A stretch of DNA of 64,000 nucleotides, from NCBI RefSeq assembly GCF_000423945.1, contig NZ_AUIY01000021.1:1-64000 (forward strand), given 5' to 3'. The translations under genes and the position numbers were made by a program. The notes under the pieces were generated by a model. The model saw only the letters and a program-made list of their open reading frames with translations, had not been told where the DNA came from and ran no database searches. Shown here in pieces: positions 53,684-63,194 of this stretch. This DNA is from Butyrivibrio sp. XPD2002. Its GTDB lineage: Bacteria; Bacillota; Clostridia; Lachnospirales; Lachnospiraceae. Position 1 is the first letter of the stretch. The number at the start of each line of letters is the position of its first letter.

Positions 53684-53722
53684 TATTGTATCTACAATTA
53701 TGAAAAAAGAGGGGGGTTTGTT

Positions 53723-54865
53723 ATGGCTCAAACTAACATGCTTGCTATGATACTTGCCGGTGGAAGAGGAAGCCGTCTTCACGAGCTTACCAACAAAGTC
53801 GCTAAGCCGGCTGTTGCCTTCGGTGGAAAATACCGTATCATAGATTTTCCGCTTAGTAACTGTGCTAACAGTGGTATAGATATTGTCGGAGTACTTACAC
53901 AGTATGAGTCAGTCCTTCTGAACAGCTATGTGGCTGCAGGCGGACGCTGGGGCCTTGATACCAAGGACAGCGGTGTATTCGTTCTGACACCCAGAGAAAA
54001 AGCTGATTCAGGATTTGACGTTTATCGCGGAACGGCTGATGCCATTTCTCAGAACATCGATTTTATCGATGCCTACGATCCGGAGTATTTACTTGTTCTT
54101 TCCGGAGATCACATTTACAAAATGAATTATGATAAGATGCTCAGATTCCACAAGGAGCATAATGCAGACGCAACTATTGCCGTTATAGGCGTTCCCATGA
54201 AGGAAGCAAGCCGTTTCGGTATTATGAATACTGCAAATGACGGACGTATTGTGGAGTTCGAGGAAAAGCCCCCGAAGCCGAAGAGCAACCTTGCATCCAT
54301 GGGTATTTATATCTTCAACTGGAAGACCATGCGCAAGATGCTTATCGAGGATATGAAGAATCCGGATTCAAGCCATGATTTCGGTAAGGACTTCATCCCT
54401 GTAATGCTCGACGAAGGCAAGGCTCTCTATGCCTATGAATTCAAGGGCTACTGGAAGGATGTAGGAACAATCGATTCTCTCTGGGAGGCCAATATGGACC
54501 TTCTGGACAGCGAGAACGAGCTTAACCTTGCTGATACATCCTGGAAGATCTATACAGAGGATACAGGTATGACACCTGCGTACATCGCAGAGAGTGCCAA
54601 GATCGACAGAGCATACATCAACCAGGGCTCTGCCATCGGCGGTGAGGTTAAGAACTCAGTTATCTTCTCGGGAGTTAAGATTGGCCCCGGAGCTAAGGTT
54701 ACAGATTCCGTGCTTATGCCGGGAGCAGTTGTCCTTGAGGGCGCTACAGTCACAAGATGCCTCGTAGCTGACCATGTCCGTATAGGCAGAAATGTAACTG
54801 TTGGAAACAAGAAGAGTGAAGAAATCCTCCTTGTTGCAAAAAGTATAAAGGGGGAGGATAAGTGA
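53723..54865 (+). CDS. glgC: Glucose-1-phosphate adenylyltransferase, catalytic subunit
   Basis: 380 residues. N-terminal [19 protein letters not shown] with the nucleotide-binding GGRGSRL, then [32 protein letters not shown], and a C-terminal left-handed beta-helix (about 285-375). It makes ADP-glucose for glycogen synthesis. The next gene, glgD, starts one base after the stop; the two form the heteromeric enzyme of many Firmicutes. Confidence 0.95.
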   Translation: MAQTNMLAMILAGGRGSRLHELTNKVAKPAVAFGGKYRIIDFPLSNCANSGIDIVGVLTQYESVLLNSYVAAGGRWGLDTKDSGVFVLTPREKADSGFDVYRGTADAISQNIDFIDAYDPEYLLVLSGDHIYKMNYDKMLRFHKEHNADATIAVIGVPMKEASRFGIMNTANDGRIVEFEEKPPKPKSNLASMGIYIFNWKTMRKMLIEDMKNPDSSHDFGKDFIPVMLDEGKALYAYEFKGYWKDVGTIDSLWEANMDLLDSENELNLADTSWKIYTEDTGMTPAYIAESAKIDRAYINQGSAIGGEVKNSVIFSGVKIGPGAKVTDSVLMPGAVVLEGATVTRCLVADHVRIGRNVTVGNKKSEEILLVAKSIKGEDK

Positions 54866-54866
54866 T

Positions 54867-55985
54867 ATGGCAAGCAGAGCATTTGGCGTGATAAATTCCG
54901 CTTCTAATTTTATTCGAGTTGAGGGACTTCACGATTACAGACCTATCGGAGCATTTTCATTCCTTGGAAGATTCCGTGTTATCGATTTTCCTATTTCGAA
55001 CATGAGTAACAGCGGCTTCGAGAGAATCCAGGTATGCCTTAACTCAAGACCACGTTCCATTGTAGAGCATATCGGATCCGGTCGCCATTACAACATCAAC
55101 TCCAAGCGCGGAGCTATTCAGATGTTCTTCACACAGAACAACGGTGCAAGCTCCATTTATAATACTGATATCAACGCTTATCTTGAAAATATTGAGCAGA
55201 TTGAGCGTATGCCCCAGGAGTACGTTGTCATAGCACCCAGCTACATGATCTACAAACAGGATTATGAGGCACTTCTGGATGCGCATATTGAATCCGGAAC
55301 AGATATTACACTGCTTTACCATAAAGTAGATCAGGCTAAGGAATATTTCAGAGGCTGCAATATAGTTACTCTGAATAAGCAGAAGGGTGTAGAGTCACTT
55401 GAGCGCAACATGGGTACCGCCAAGGAGAGAAATATCAGCATGGACACCTATGTTATGAGCAAGGAGATTTTCATAGACCTCATCAAGAAGTCAAGAAAGG
55501 AATCCTCAGCATATTCACTTGCTGATATGATAGCTCTTTCCTGCAAGGAGCTTGATGTAAGAGGATTCCAGCACAAGGGCTTCTTCGCAGCAATAACAAG
55601 CCTTGATGACTACTACAGAGCAAATATGGAACTCCTTGATTACAGTACTTCAATGGAGTTCTTCAGACCTGAGTGGCCTATCTACACCAGAACCACAGAT
55701 GCGTGCCCTACACAGTACGTACATGGCGCCAAGGTTGTTAACTCACTTGTATGTAACGCAGGTCTCATTGAGGGAACAGTTGAGAATTCCATCATTGGAC
55801 GTAATGTTCACATTGGTAAAAATACAGTTGTCAGGAATTCGATTATTCTTGCCTACAACGATATCGCTGATGGCGTTTATATCGAGAATGCCGTAATCGA
55901 TAAGTGGGCACAGATAAGACATGTGAAAAAGGTGGTATCCGGATCTGTAACACCTGCTTACGTAAAGAGAAACGATAGACTCTAA
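54867..55985 (+). CDS. glgD: Glucose-1-phosphate adenylyltransferase, GlgD subunit
   Basis: 372 residues, related to GlgC (RVIDFPISNMSNSGFERIQV), but the N-terminal GGRGSRL catalytic motif is missing: the protein begins ASRAFGVINSASNF. This is typical of the non-catalytic GlgD subunit that modulates GlgC. The C-terminal helix repeat has SIIGRNVHIGKNTVVRNSI. It follows glgC in the same operon with GGGGGAGG upstream. glgA, glgB and glgP are not in the window. Confidence 0.94.
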   Translation: MASRAFGVINSASNFIRVEGLHDYRPIGAFSFLGRFRVIDFPISNMSNSGFERIQVCLNSRPRSIVEHIGSGRHYNINSKRGAIQMFFTQNNGASSIYNTDINAYLENIEQIERMPQEYVVIAPSYMIYKQDYEALLDAHIESGTDITLLYHKVDQAKEYFRGCNIVTLNKQKGVESLERNMGTAKERNISMDTYVMSKEIFIDLIKKSRKESSAYSLADMIALSCKELDVRGFQHKGFFAAITSLDDYYRANMELLDYSTSMEFFRPEWPIYTRTTDACPTQYVHGAKVVNSLVCNAGLIEGTVENSIIGRNVHIGKNTVVRNSIILAYNDIADGVYIENAVIDKWAQIRHVKKVVSGSVTPAYVKRNDRL

Positions 55986-56079
55986 TCACCAAGCGTTAAC
56001 AGAACTACATAAAATATTCAAAAATTAAAACCACACATGGAACCTTCTTTGTGTTATCATGTAGAGCGTATAGTTCAAA

Positions 56080-56094
56080 TGATAATCATTATTC
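56080..56094 (+). promoter_or_regulatory. Fur/PerR-like box upstream of the PurF-like gene
   Basis: TGATAATCATTATTC matches the 7-1-7 Fur/PerR operator form (TGATAAT-n-ATTATCA) with mismatches only in the last two bases. The central 14 bases match the wider Fur consensus perfectly. It lies directly before the GGGAGG ribosome site of the gene at 56107, so binding would be at or after transcription start. Confidence 0.45.
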
Positions 56095-56106
56095 AGGGAG
56101 GTTTCC

Positions 56107-57528
56107 ATGGGTGGTTTTTTTGGAGTAGCATCGCGTGAAGACGCAGTTTTTGATCTGTTTTACGGAACAGATTATCATTCACATCTCGGCACTCGCCGTG
56201 CAGGTCTTGCTGTATATGACAGGAAAAAAGGCTTCGACCGTTCCATTCACAATATAGAGAGATCATATTTCAGACCTAAATTCGAAGAGGATATGCTTAG
56301 AATGGAAGGTCATCTTGGTATCGGCTGTATTTCAGATTTCGAGCCGCAGCCCCTAATCGTACGCTCACATCATGGCACATACGCCATTACAACAGTGGGT
56401 AAGATCAACAACCTTGAGGAGATAACCAATAAGCTTTTTGCGGACAACAGATCCCACTTTCTCGAGATGAGTGGTGGAGATATCAACCCCACAGAGCTGG
56501 TAGCTTCCATCATCAACCAGAAGGTTACAATAGTTGAAGGAATACGTTATGCCCAGGAGATCATAAAGGGCTCAATGACAATGCTCATCATGACTACCGA
56601 GGGTATATATGCCGCCCGTGACAGATACGGAAGGACTCCCGTTCAGATAGGCCATAAGGAAGAGGGCTACTGCGTATGCTTTGAGAGCTTTTCCTACTTA
56701 AACCTCGGCTATGATCCCTACAGGGAGCTTGGCCCCGGAGAGATAGCATATATCACTCCTGAGAGTGTGGAGATCGTGGCACCTGCCTTTGACGAGATGC
56801 GCATCTGTACATTCCTCTGGATTTACTACGGATTCCCGGCATCCTGCTATGAAGGACTTAACGTCGAGAATATGAGATACGGCTGTGGTAAGAAGCTTGC
56901 CCAGCGTGATATGCAAAGAGGACTGCACCCCGATATCGTTGCAGGCGTTCCGGATTCCGGTGTGGCTCACGCTATCGGTTATTCCAACGCATCAGGAATT
57001 CCTTATTCCAGACCCTTTGTAAAATACACACCCACATGGCCGAGATCCTTTATGCCTACAGTTCAGTCAAGACGTGATCTCATCGCCAAGATGAAGCTTA
57101 TTCCCGTTAATCAGCTCATAAATAACAAGAGTCTTCTTCTTATCGACGACTCTATCGTGCGCGGTACACAGCTTCGTGAGACCACAGAATTCCTGTATAA
57201 GAGCGGTGCTAAGGAGGTTCACATCAGACCTGCATGTCCTCCGCTTATATATGGATGTAAATACCTCAACTTCTCACGTTCCAACTCAGAGATGGAGCTT
57301 ATCACCAGACGAGTTATCGAGAAGCTTGAAGGCTATCCGAAGCCGGGCGATGAGACAGTAAGAAAGTATACTGATCCCGATTCACCTCAGTACGAGGCTA
57401 TGCTTGAGGAGATAAGAAAAGAGCTCAATTTCACATCACTTCATTATCACAGACTTGATGATATGGTTGAGGCTATTCCCATGGAGCCCTGCAAGCTTTG
57501 CACATACTGCTGGAGCGGCAAAGAATAA
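56107..57528 (+). CDS. PurF-like phosphoribosyltransferase lacking the glutaminase residues
   Basis: 473 residues aligned with amidophosphoribosyltransferase. The phosphoribosyltransferase half is intact, with LLLIDDSIVRGTQL at about 343-356. Cys234, Cys384, Cys462 and Cys465 match the iron-sulfur ligands of Bacillus PurF. The glutaminase half has lost key parts: the N-terminal nucleophile Cys is Gly (MGGFFGVAS), the HRGQES loop reads HLGTRRAG, the RYST loop reads CISD and the HNGN loop reads VGKINN. It may use ammonia or a partner, or act as another phosphoribosyl enzyme. No pur genes flank it. A Fur-like box precedes it. Confidence 0.8.
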   Translation: MGGFFGVASREDAVFDLFYGTDYHSHLGTRRAGLAVYDRKKGFDRSIHNIERSYFRPKFEEDMLRMEGHLGIGCISDFEPQPLIVRSHHGTYAITTVGKINNLEEITNKLFADNRSHFLEMSGGDINPTELVASIINQKVTIVEGIRYAQEIIKGSMTMLIMTTEGIYAARDRYGRTPVQIGHKEEGYCVCFESFSYLNLGYDPYRELGPGEIAYITPESVEIVAPAFDEMRICTFLWIYYGFPASCYEGLNVENMRYGCGKKLAQRDMQRGLHPDIVAGVPDSGVAHAIGYSNASGIPYSRPFVKYTPTWPRSFMPTVQSRRDLIAKMKLIPVNQLINNKSLLLIDDSIVRGTQLRETTEFLYKSGAKEVHIRPACPPLIYGCKYLNFSRSNSEMELITRRVIEKLEGYPKPGDETVRKYTDPDSPQYEAMLEEIRKELNFTSLHYHRLDDMVEAIPMEPCKLCTYCWSGKE

Positions 57529-57543
57529 TATACGAATCTACAC

Positions 57544-57576
57544 ACCACACCCTGAAAAATGGGTGTGGTTTTTTTA
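57544..57576 (+). terminator. Intrinsic terminator after the PurF-like gene
   Basis: ACCACACCC pairs perfectly with GGGTGTGGT around TGAAAAAT and is followed by seven T. Confidence 0.9.
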
Positions 57577-57679
57577 TAAATTTTTTAGCAAATGTTTCGA
57601 TTTGCAACTATAAAAAAGTTATCACCTCACGTTAGAATAAATGTATACGGGATAGTGTTTTCTTATGAGAGGGATAAAT

Positions 57680-59731
57680 ATGGACCAGGCGAAAAATGAG
57701 AGATTTATTATTCTCCTTATTTCCGTTGCTTGCGTAGGCCTTGCGATAGAGACTACCCTGGCCGGCTGGGAATTTTGGGTTCCGCCGATCATTATTATTG
57801 GTACTCTGGGTCTGTGGCTCATGCATATTTCCGGGAATCCTGAATACAAGGTGCGCAAGGTTGCAGGTCTTGCCTTTGCGATGCTGGCGATCTTTTTCCA
57901 TGGCGTCCACGAGAGCAGCTTTTTTGATGTTGCTCTGGTGGTTGGTATTTCCATGGTCGCTTTTTCCTTCTACGATGATATATATATGATGAACCTGCTG
58001 CTGGCTGAATACATCCTGATCATGGGAATGCAGCTTGTCATGGCCATCGGCAATCTGAACTTTACATTTGATTCCATGACAATATCGAGAATCGTTCTCC
58101 ATGTAGCCATCGTTACCATGATCTATTATTGCTGCACTAAAGCCATTGATAACAGACAGGAGATGATGCAGTCTGACTCGGAAAAGGAGCGGCGTATCGA
58201 ATCTGTTGATATGGACATGGAGGACTTTCTTTCCAATATTTCCCATGAGCTCAGAACCCCTGTAAATGTAGTAAACGGCATGTCAGAGATGCTGATTAAA
58301 AAGAATGTGGGCAACGAGGCATACTCCATTAAAAATGCCGGAATCCGCCTTGCCTACCAGATCGAGGATATTCAGGATTACACGGAATGTAAGAGAGAGA
58401 AGGTAATTCTTGAAGAGGATGAATACATGAGCACATCACTTCTAAATGACGTTGTGGTGGGCTTCCGTTTTCTGAACAATGAAAAAAATCTTGAGATGAT
58501 CGTGGATATGGATCCGAAGGTCCCTTCAAAGATGCTGGGAGACGTTAAGAAGATCCATAAGATATTCAGGCACCTCTTAGAAAACGCTATAAAATTTACC
58601 AGAAAAGGCGGAATCTATGTAAAGGTCTTTACGGAGAACACAGACTACGGTGTAAACCTCTGTATAGAGATGACTGATACAGGTATCGGTATGGACAGAT
58701 GGTCGATAGCATCTGTCTCCAAGGGCATGTATCAGGTCAATAAGAAAAGAAATCGCAGCTCAGGCGGAATCGGTCTTGGGCTATTTATCGTGTATGGCTT
58801 TGCCCACAAGATGGGAGGCTTTGTAAAAATCGACAGTGAGAAGCACGTAGGAACCACTGTCCGTGTGACAATCCCTCAGAAGGTTGTGGACAAGAATCCA
58901 TGTCTTATGCTGTCAAATGATTTCAGCGGAGACATCATTTTCCATGTCCGCTCGGATAAGTACAAGGTTCCCAGAGTCCGCGATTTCTATCGCTCTATGG
59001 CGACTAATCTTGCAGCAGGAATCCGAGTTCCGCTATATCCCGCAGAGACAGTAGGTGAGATAGAAAAGCTGAAGGAAAAGCTTGATATTTCAGTTATTTT
59101 CATGGGGCAGGAGGAATACGAGGAAAATCCCGAATACTTCGATGAGATGAGTAAGGGAGATGTCGTGGTGGCAGTATCTGCATCACCTGGCTTTAAGCCA
59201 AATACAGGTAGTGCTGTACTTGTAATGCCTAAGCCTCTCTATGCATATCCTGTAATCAAGGTCCTCAACGAAGGTCGCGAAGCAGGTGATCTTACAGATA
59301 TCGGACAGAATCCAAGACCGTCATTTAAGAATGTCAGAGCCCTTGTTGTTGATGATGAACCCATGAACCTTGTGGTTGCAACAGAGCTTTTCAAGGACTA
59401 TGAAATCATTACGGATACAGCAGGAAGCGGAAAGGAAGCTATAAGCAAGTTCCGCAATAATGACTATGACGTGGTATTCATGGACCACATGATGCCCGGT
59501 ATGGACGGCGTTGAAGCCATGAAGCAGATTAAATCCGTGGCAGCAGATATGCATAAGAGCATCGTGGTAATAGCACTTACTGCCAATGCGGTTTCCGGTG
59601 CGAGAGAGATGTTCATACAGGAGGGCTTTGACGGCTTCATTGCAAAGCCCATAAATATCGCTGACTTTGAACGCGTTTTGACAAGGGAACTTCCCAAATC
59701 AGTTGAAGATAAGGGAGGTCAGTCATTATGA
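57680..59731 (+). CDS. Hybrid sensor histidine kinase 1 (with receiver domain)
   Basis: 683 residues: about five membrane segments (10-150), a HisKA domain with phospho-His His189 in NISHELRTPVNV, an HATPase domain with HLLENAIKFTRKGG, MTDTGIGMD and GGIGLGLFI, a degenerate receiver-like region (about 405-530) and a true receiver (about 550-675) with VVDDEPMN and acceptor Asp602 in VVFMDHMMPGMDG. No Hpt domain is present. The start at 57680 has GAGAGG six bases upstream. It overlaps the next kinase gene by four bases, so the two are coexpressed. Confidence 0.9.
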   Translation: MDQAKNERFIILLISVACVGLAIETTLAGWEFWVPPIIIIGTLGLWLMHISGNPEYKVRKVAGLAFAMLAIFFHGVHESSFFDVALVVGISMVAFSFYDDIYMMNLLLAEYILIMGMQLVMAIGNLNFTFDSMTISRIVLHVAIVTMIYYCCTKAIDNRQEMMQSDSEKERRIESVDMDMEDFLSNISHELRTPVNVVNGMSEMLIKKNVGNEAYSIKNAGIRLAYQIEDIQDYTECKREKVILEEDEYMSTSLLNDVVVGFRFLNNEKNLEMIVDMDPKVPSKMLGDVKKIHKIFRHLLENAIKFTRKGGIYVKVFTENTDYGVNLCIEMTDTGIGMDRWSIASVSKGMYQVNKKRNRSSGGIGLGLFIVYGFAHKMGGFVKIDSEKHVGTTVRVTIPQKVVDKNPCLMLSNDFSGDIIFHVRSDKYKVPRVRDFYRSMATNLAAGIRVPLYPAETVGEIEKLKEKLDISVIFMGQEEYEENPEYFDEMSKGDVVVAVSASPGFKPNTGSAVLVMPKPLYAYPVIKVLNEGREAGDLTDIGQNPRPSFKNVRALVVDDEPMNLVVATELFKDYEIITDTAGSGKEAISKFRNNDYDVVFMDHMMPGMDGVEAMKQIKSVAADMHKSIVVIALTANAVSGAREMFIQEGFDGFIAKPINIADFERVLTRELPKSVEDKGGQSL

Positions 59732-62700
59732 AGAAAAACGGGCTTATAAGAAACATCATGGATGCCATAAGAGATCCTGAGAGAGATATCAAGGAGAGAA
59801 TATATATAGCCCTTTCCTGCATTTCTGAGGTGACAGTACTGATCGCACTTATCGGCGATATTATTGAGCAGGAAAACCCTCATGAGATCGCCGTCATTGC
59901 AGGAACGCTGATATTTGTTCCGGTCATAATGATAATCTCTCTTAAGCTTAATAAGGTTTATGTGGCTACGAAAATTACAGTCCTTGGCCTGGTATTTATC
60001 ATCCTTCCTTCGCTGTTTGTCTTTGGAGGCGGTGTAGAAGGCGGAGGCGTTCTGTGGATCATCTTCATATTTACTTATGCAGGTCTTGTCCTCACAGGTA
60101 TGTGGAGAAGAGTGATATTTGTACTCATTGTAAGCATGTCCCTTGGCTGCTACATGCTTGAATACTATCACCCTGAGCTGGTTTATGAGCATTCAAAAAG
60201 TGTATTCCTGTTTGATTCGTACATGTCCATTGTACTTGTAGGTATCATCTGCTTTGCCATGACCTGGCTTCAGAATATGTTTTTCAAGGATGAAAATTCC
60301 CGTGCCAGAAAGTCTGCGGAAATGGCTGAGGAGCTTACAAAATCCCAGAACAGATTCTTTTCCAGCATGAGCCATGAAATCCGCACGCCCATCAATTCCA
60401 TATTGGGATTAAATGAGCTGATACTTCGTGACCCTGATGCGACAGATGAGATAGTGCGTGATGCCAATGGAATCCAGGGCTCAGGCAAAATGCTCCTGTC
60501 CCTTATAAACGACATTCTGGACTTCTCCAAGATGGAAGCCGGAAATATGAGCATCGTTCCTGTGGACTACAAAATAGGTGACATGCTCTCTGAGATAGTT
60601 AATATGGTCTGGCTGAAAGCCCATGAAAAGGGCATCAAGCTGGGCGTCAGCGTTGATCCTTCAGTACCTACGGTTCTCTATGGTGATGAGATACGCATCA
60701 GGCAGATAATCATCAATCTTCTTAACAATGCGGTTAAATACACAGGTGCCGGTAGTGTCGACCTGCGCATTGAGAGTGAGCAGAAGAATGAAAAAACAGT
60801 GGCCCTTACCATTTCAGTTTCAGATACAGGTATGGGTATAAAGAAGGAAGTTATTCCCTATCTTTTCGATGCCTTTAAGAGAGTGGATGAAGAGAAGAAC
60901 CGCTACATTGAAGGAACGGGACTTGGACTTTCCATAGTAAAGCAGCTTGTTGACCTTATGGGCGGAACCATCACCGTAAACAGTGTATACGGAGAGGGCT
61001 CAACCTTCACTGTTGTGTTAAACCAGGGTATTTCCGACGCCACACATATCGGCGAGCTCAATATTCACAACCAGAGTGCTGTAAACAGGACAATTTATAC
61101 CAGCAGCTTCAGCGCACCTGAAGCAAGAATCCTCATCGTTGATGATAATGTTATGAATCTCGAGGTAGAGACCAAGCTTCTTGCAGATACCGATATGACG
61201 ATCGATAAGGCTGTGAGCGGTAAGGAAGCCCTTGAGCTTGACTTAAAGCACAAATACGATGTCATACTGATGGATCATCTGATGCCTGAGATGGATGGTA
61301 TACAGTGCCTTGAGAAGATAAGAAACCATGCAGGAGGACTTAATCTTGCAACACCTGTGGTGGTTCTTACTGCCAACGCAGGAAGCGATAATAAGGAGCT
61401 GTATAACCGTGCAGGCTTCGATGGTTACCTGGTAAAGCCGGTATCCGGTGAGGCTCTTGAAAAGCTGCTTATCAAGTTCATTCCGATAGAGAAGCTTGTT
61501 GTGGGCAGAAGCAAGGTTATGAACCTGAGAGAGGACATAAATACCGCTGCAGGCTATTCAGGAAAAGCTCCCGTAATAATCACATCTACAAGTATGTGTG
61601 ACCTTCCGGGATCACTTCTTAAAAAATTGCACATTCCTATTTTGCCCTTCCAGATCAGGACAGAAGAGGGAGTATTTAAGGACGGCATTCAGATGGGAGC
61701 AGATGAGCTTATGCGCTACATAAGAAGCGGCAGAAATGCTACGTCAACACCACCTGATGAAGCGGCGTACACAGATTTCTTTGCAGCAGGATTAAAGAAG
61801 GCTCATCATCTTATCCACATATCACTTACTACCAGTATGAGTGATGAGTACAAGATAGCTTCGGAGGCCGCGAAGTCCTTTGATAACGTTACAGTAATCA
61901 ATTCAGAGTGTCTCTCCTCAGCTACAGGCTTACTTGTTCTCATAGCCTGCAAGCTGATGCAGATGAAGGATAATGTAGAAGAGATAGTAGAAGAGCTTGA
62001 GCAGGTAAAAACCCGCTTAAAGTGCAGCTTCATCATGGATACTACTGAGTTCATGGCAAGAAAAGGTCTTGTGAGCTCCGGAATCGACAAGCTGGCAAGA
62101 AGTCTTAATTTACATCCGAGCGTTGTCATAAAGGGCAATAAGTATCGCGTGGGAAGCATCTGGATGGGCAACAGCAGGAAGGCCTATAAGGGATATATTG
62201 CAAGCGCATTTCCTGTTGATGTGATTCCTGATCCCGAGGTGTGTTTCATAACCTATGTGGATATACCCATGGATATTCTTATGTGGGTTAAGGAAGAGAT
62301 AAGAAAATATGCTTACTTCGAAAATGTAGTGTTTAAGCAGGCATCAGCCGCTATTTCCTCAAACTGCGGTCCCGGATCCTTAGGAATTATCTACTTTGTA
62401 AAGACCAACAAGTCCTACAATCTCTCAAGCTTCTTTGAGAAGGAAAAGATTATCGAGGACGAAGAAGAGGAAGAGCTTCTTTTGGAAGAGGAGCAGGATA
62501 CAGAAGAAGCTGATGAGGAAGAAAGCTCTGAGGAAGTAGCTGTAGAAGCAGTAGCAGCGGGGGCCCCTGGGCCCAAATGGTACGACGAAATAGAAGGAAT
62601 TGAGGGCAATGCTGCAATTAAGAACAGCGGCTCAGAGGATGCCTTTAAATCAGTTCTTAAGATATTCTATGAGTCCATCGAGGATTATTCCAAGGAGCTG

Positions 62701-63159
62701 GAGGGCTATTTTGAAAACAGTAACTGGCCTTCCTACACCATTAAGATTCATGCCCTTAAGAGCTCCTGTAAGCTCATAGGCGCACTTAAGACCTCCAAGA
62801 AGGCTGAGAATCTTGAGATGGCAGGAAAAGCTGATGACATAGAATTTATCAAGGAACACCATGATGAATTCATGGAGGAGTACAAGGCCTATAAGGAAAA
62901 GCTCAGTAAGGTATTTGAGGAACCCAGGGATGAAACGGCGGGAAAGCGTAGTAAGCCTGTAGCGGATGCGTTCCTTCTGGGTATCGTCTACGACGGACTT
63001 AAGGAAGCAGCTGAAGCCATGGATTACAGCGCAGTTGAAGACATCATGAACGACATTAAGCGCTATGAAATTCCTGACGATGAAAAGGAAAAAATTGAAG
63101 CTCTGTCAGCCAGGGCGTCGCAGCTTGATTATGACGGAATCCTGGAGATATTAAAGTGA
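59728..63159 (+). CDS. Hybrid sensor kinase 2 with DegV-like and Hpt domains
   Basis: 1143 residues: about six membrane segments (25-185), HisKA with His216 in SSMSHEIRTPINS, HATPase (LLNNAVKYTGAG, DTGMGIKK, GTGLGLSIVK), a receiver with acceptor Asp516 in VILMDHLMPEMDG, then a DegV-like domain (about 614-897) with TSTSMCDLPGSLLKKLHIPI, FKDGIQMG, TSTPPDEAAY and ISLTTSMSDEYKIASEAA, an acidic linker (about 903-945) and a C-terminal Hpt domain with His1007 in IKIHALKSSCKLIGA. DegV domains bind fatty acids, so a lipid ligand may feed into this phosphorelay; that link is inference. The four-base overlap couples it with kinase 1. Confidence 0.88.
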   Translation: MKKNGLIRNIMDAIRDPERDIKERIYIALSCISEVTVLIALIGDIIEQENPHEIAVIAGTLIFVPVIMIISLKLNKVYVATKITVLGLVFIILPSLFVFGGGVEGGGVLWIIFIFTYAGLVLTGMWRRVIFVLIVSMSLGCYMLEYYHPELVYEHSKSVFLFDSYMSIVLVGIICFAMTWLQNMFFKDENSRARKSAEMAEELTKSQNRFFSSMSHEIRTPINSILGLNELILRDPDATDEIVRDANGIQGSGKMLLSLINDILDFSKMEAGNMSIVPVDYKIGDMLSEIVNMVWLKAHEKGIKLGVSVDPSVPTVLYGDEIRIRQIIINLLNNAVKYTGAGSVDLRIESEQKNEKTVALTISVSDTGMGIKKEVIPYLFDAFKRVDEEKNRYIEGTGLGLSIVKQLVDLMGGTITVNSVYGEGSTFTVVLNQGISDATHIGELNIHNQSAVNRTIYTSSFSAPEARILIVDDNVMNLEVETKLLADTDMTIDKAVSGKEALELDLKHKYDVILMDHLMPEMDGIQCLEKIRNHAGGLNLATPVVVLTANAGSDNKELYNRAGFDGYLVKPVSGEALEKLLIKFIPIEKLVVGRSKVMNLREDINTAAGYSGKAPVIITSTSMCDLPGSLLKKLHIPILPFQIRTEEGVFKDGIQMGADELMRYIRSGRNATSTPPDEAAYTDFFAAGLKKAHHLIHISLTTSMSDEYKIASEAAKSFDNVTVINSECLSSATGLLVLIACKLMQMKDNVEEIVEELEQVKTRLKCSFIMDTTEFMARKGLVSSGIDKLARSLNLHPSVVIKGNKYRVGSIWMGNSRKAYKGYIASAFPVDVIPDPEVCFITYVDIPMDILMWVKEEIRKYAYFENVVFKQASAAISSNCGPGSLGIIYFVKTNKSYNLSSFFEKEKIIEDEEEEELLLEEEQDTEEADEEESSEEVAVEAVAAGAPGPKWYDEIEGIEGNAAIKNSGSEDAFKSVLKIFYESIEDYSKELEGYFENSNWPSYTIKIHALKSSCKLIGALKTSKKAENLEMAGKADDIEFIKEHHDEFMEEYKAYKEKLSKVFEEPRDETAGKRSKPVADAFLLGIVYDGLKEAAEAMDYSAVEDIMNDIKRYEIPDDEKEKIEALSARASQLDYDGILEILK

Positions 63160-63194
63160 TGATGGTGTAATGTGTATTAGAAGGGAAATTCTGC

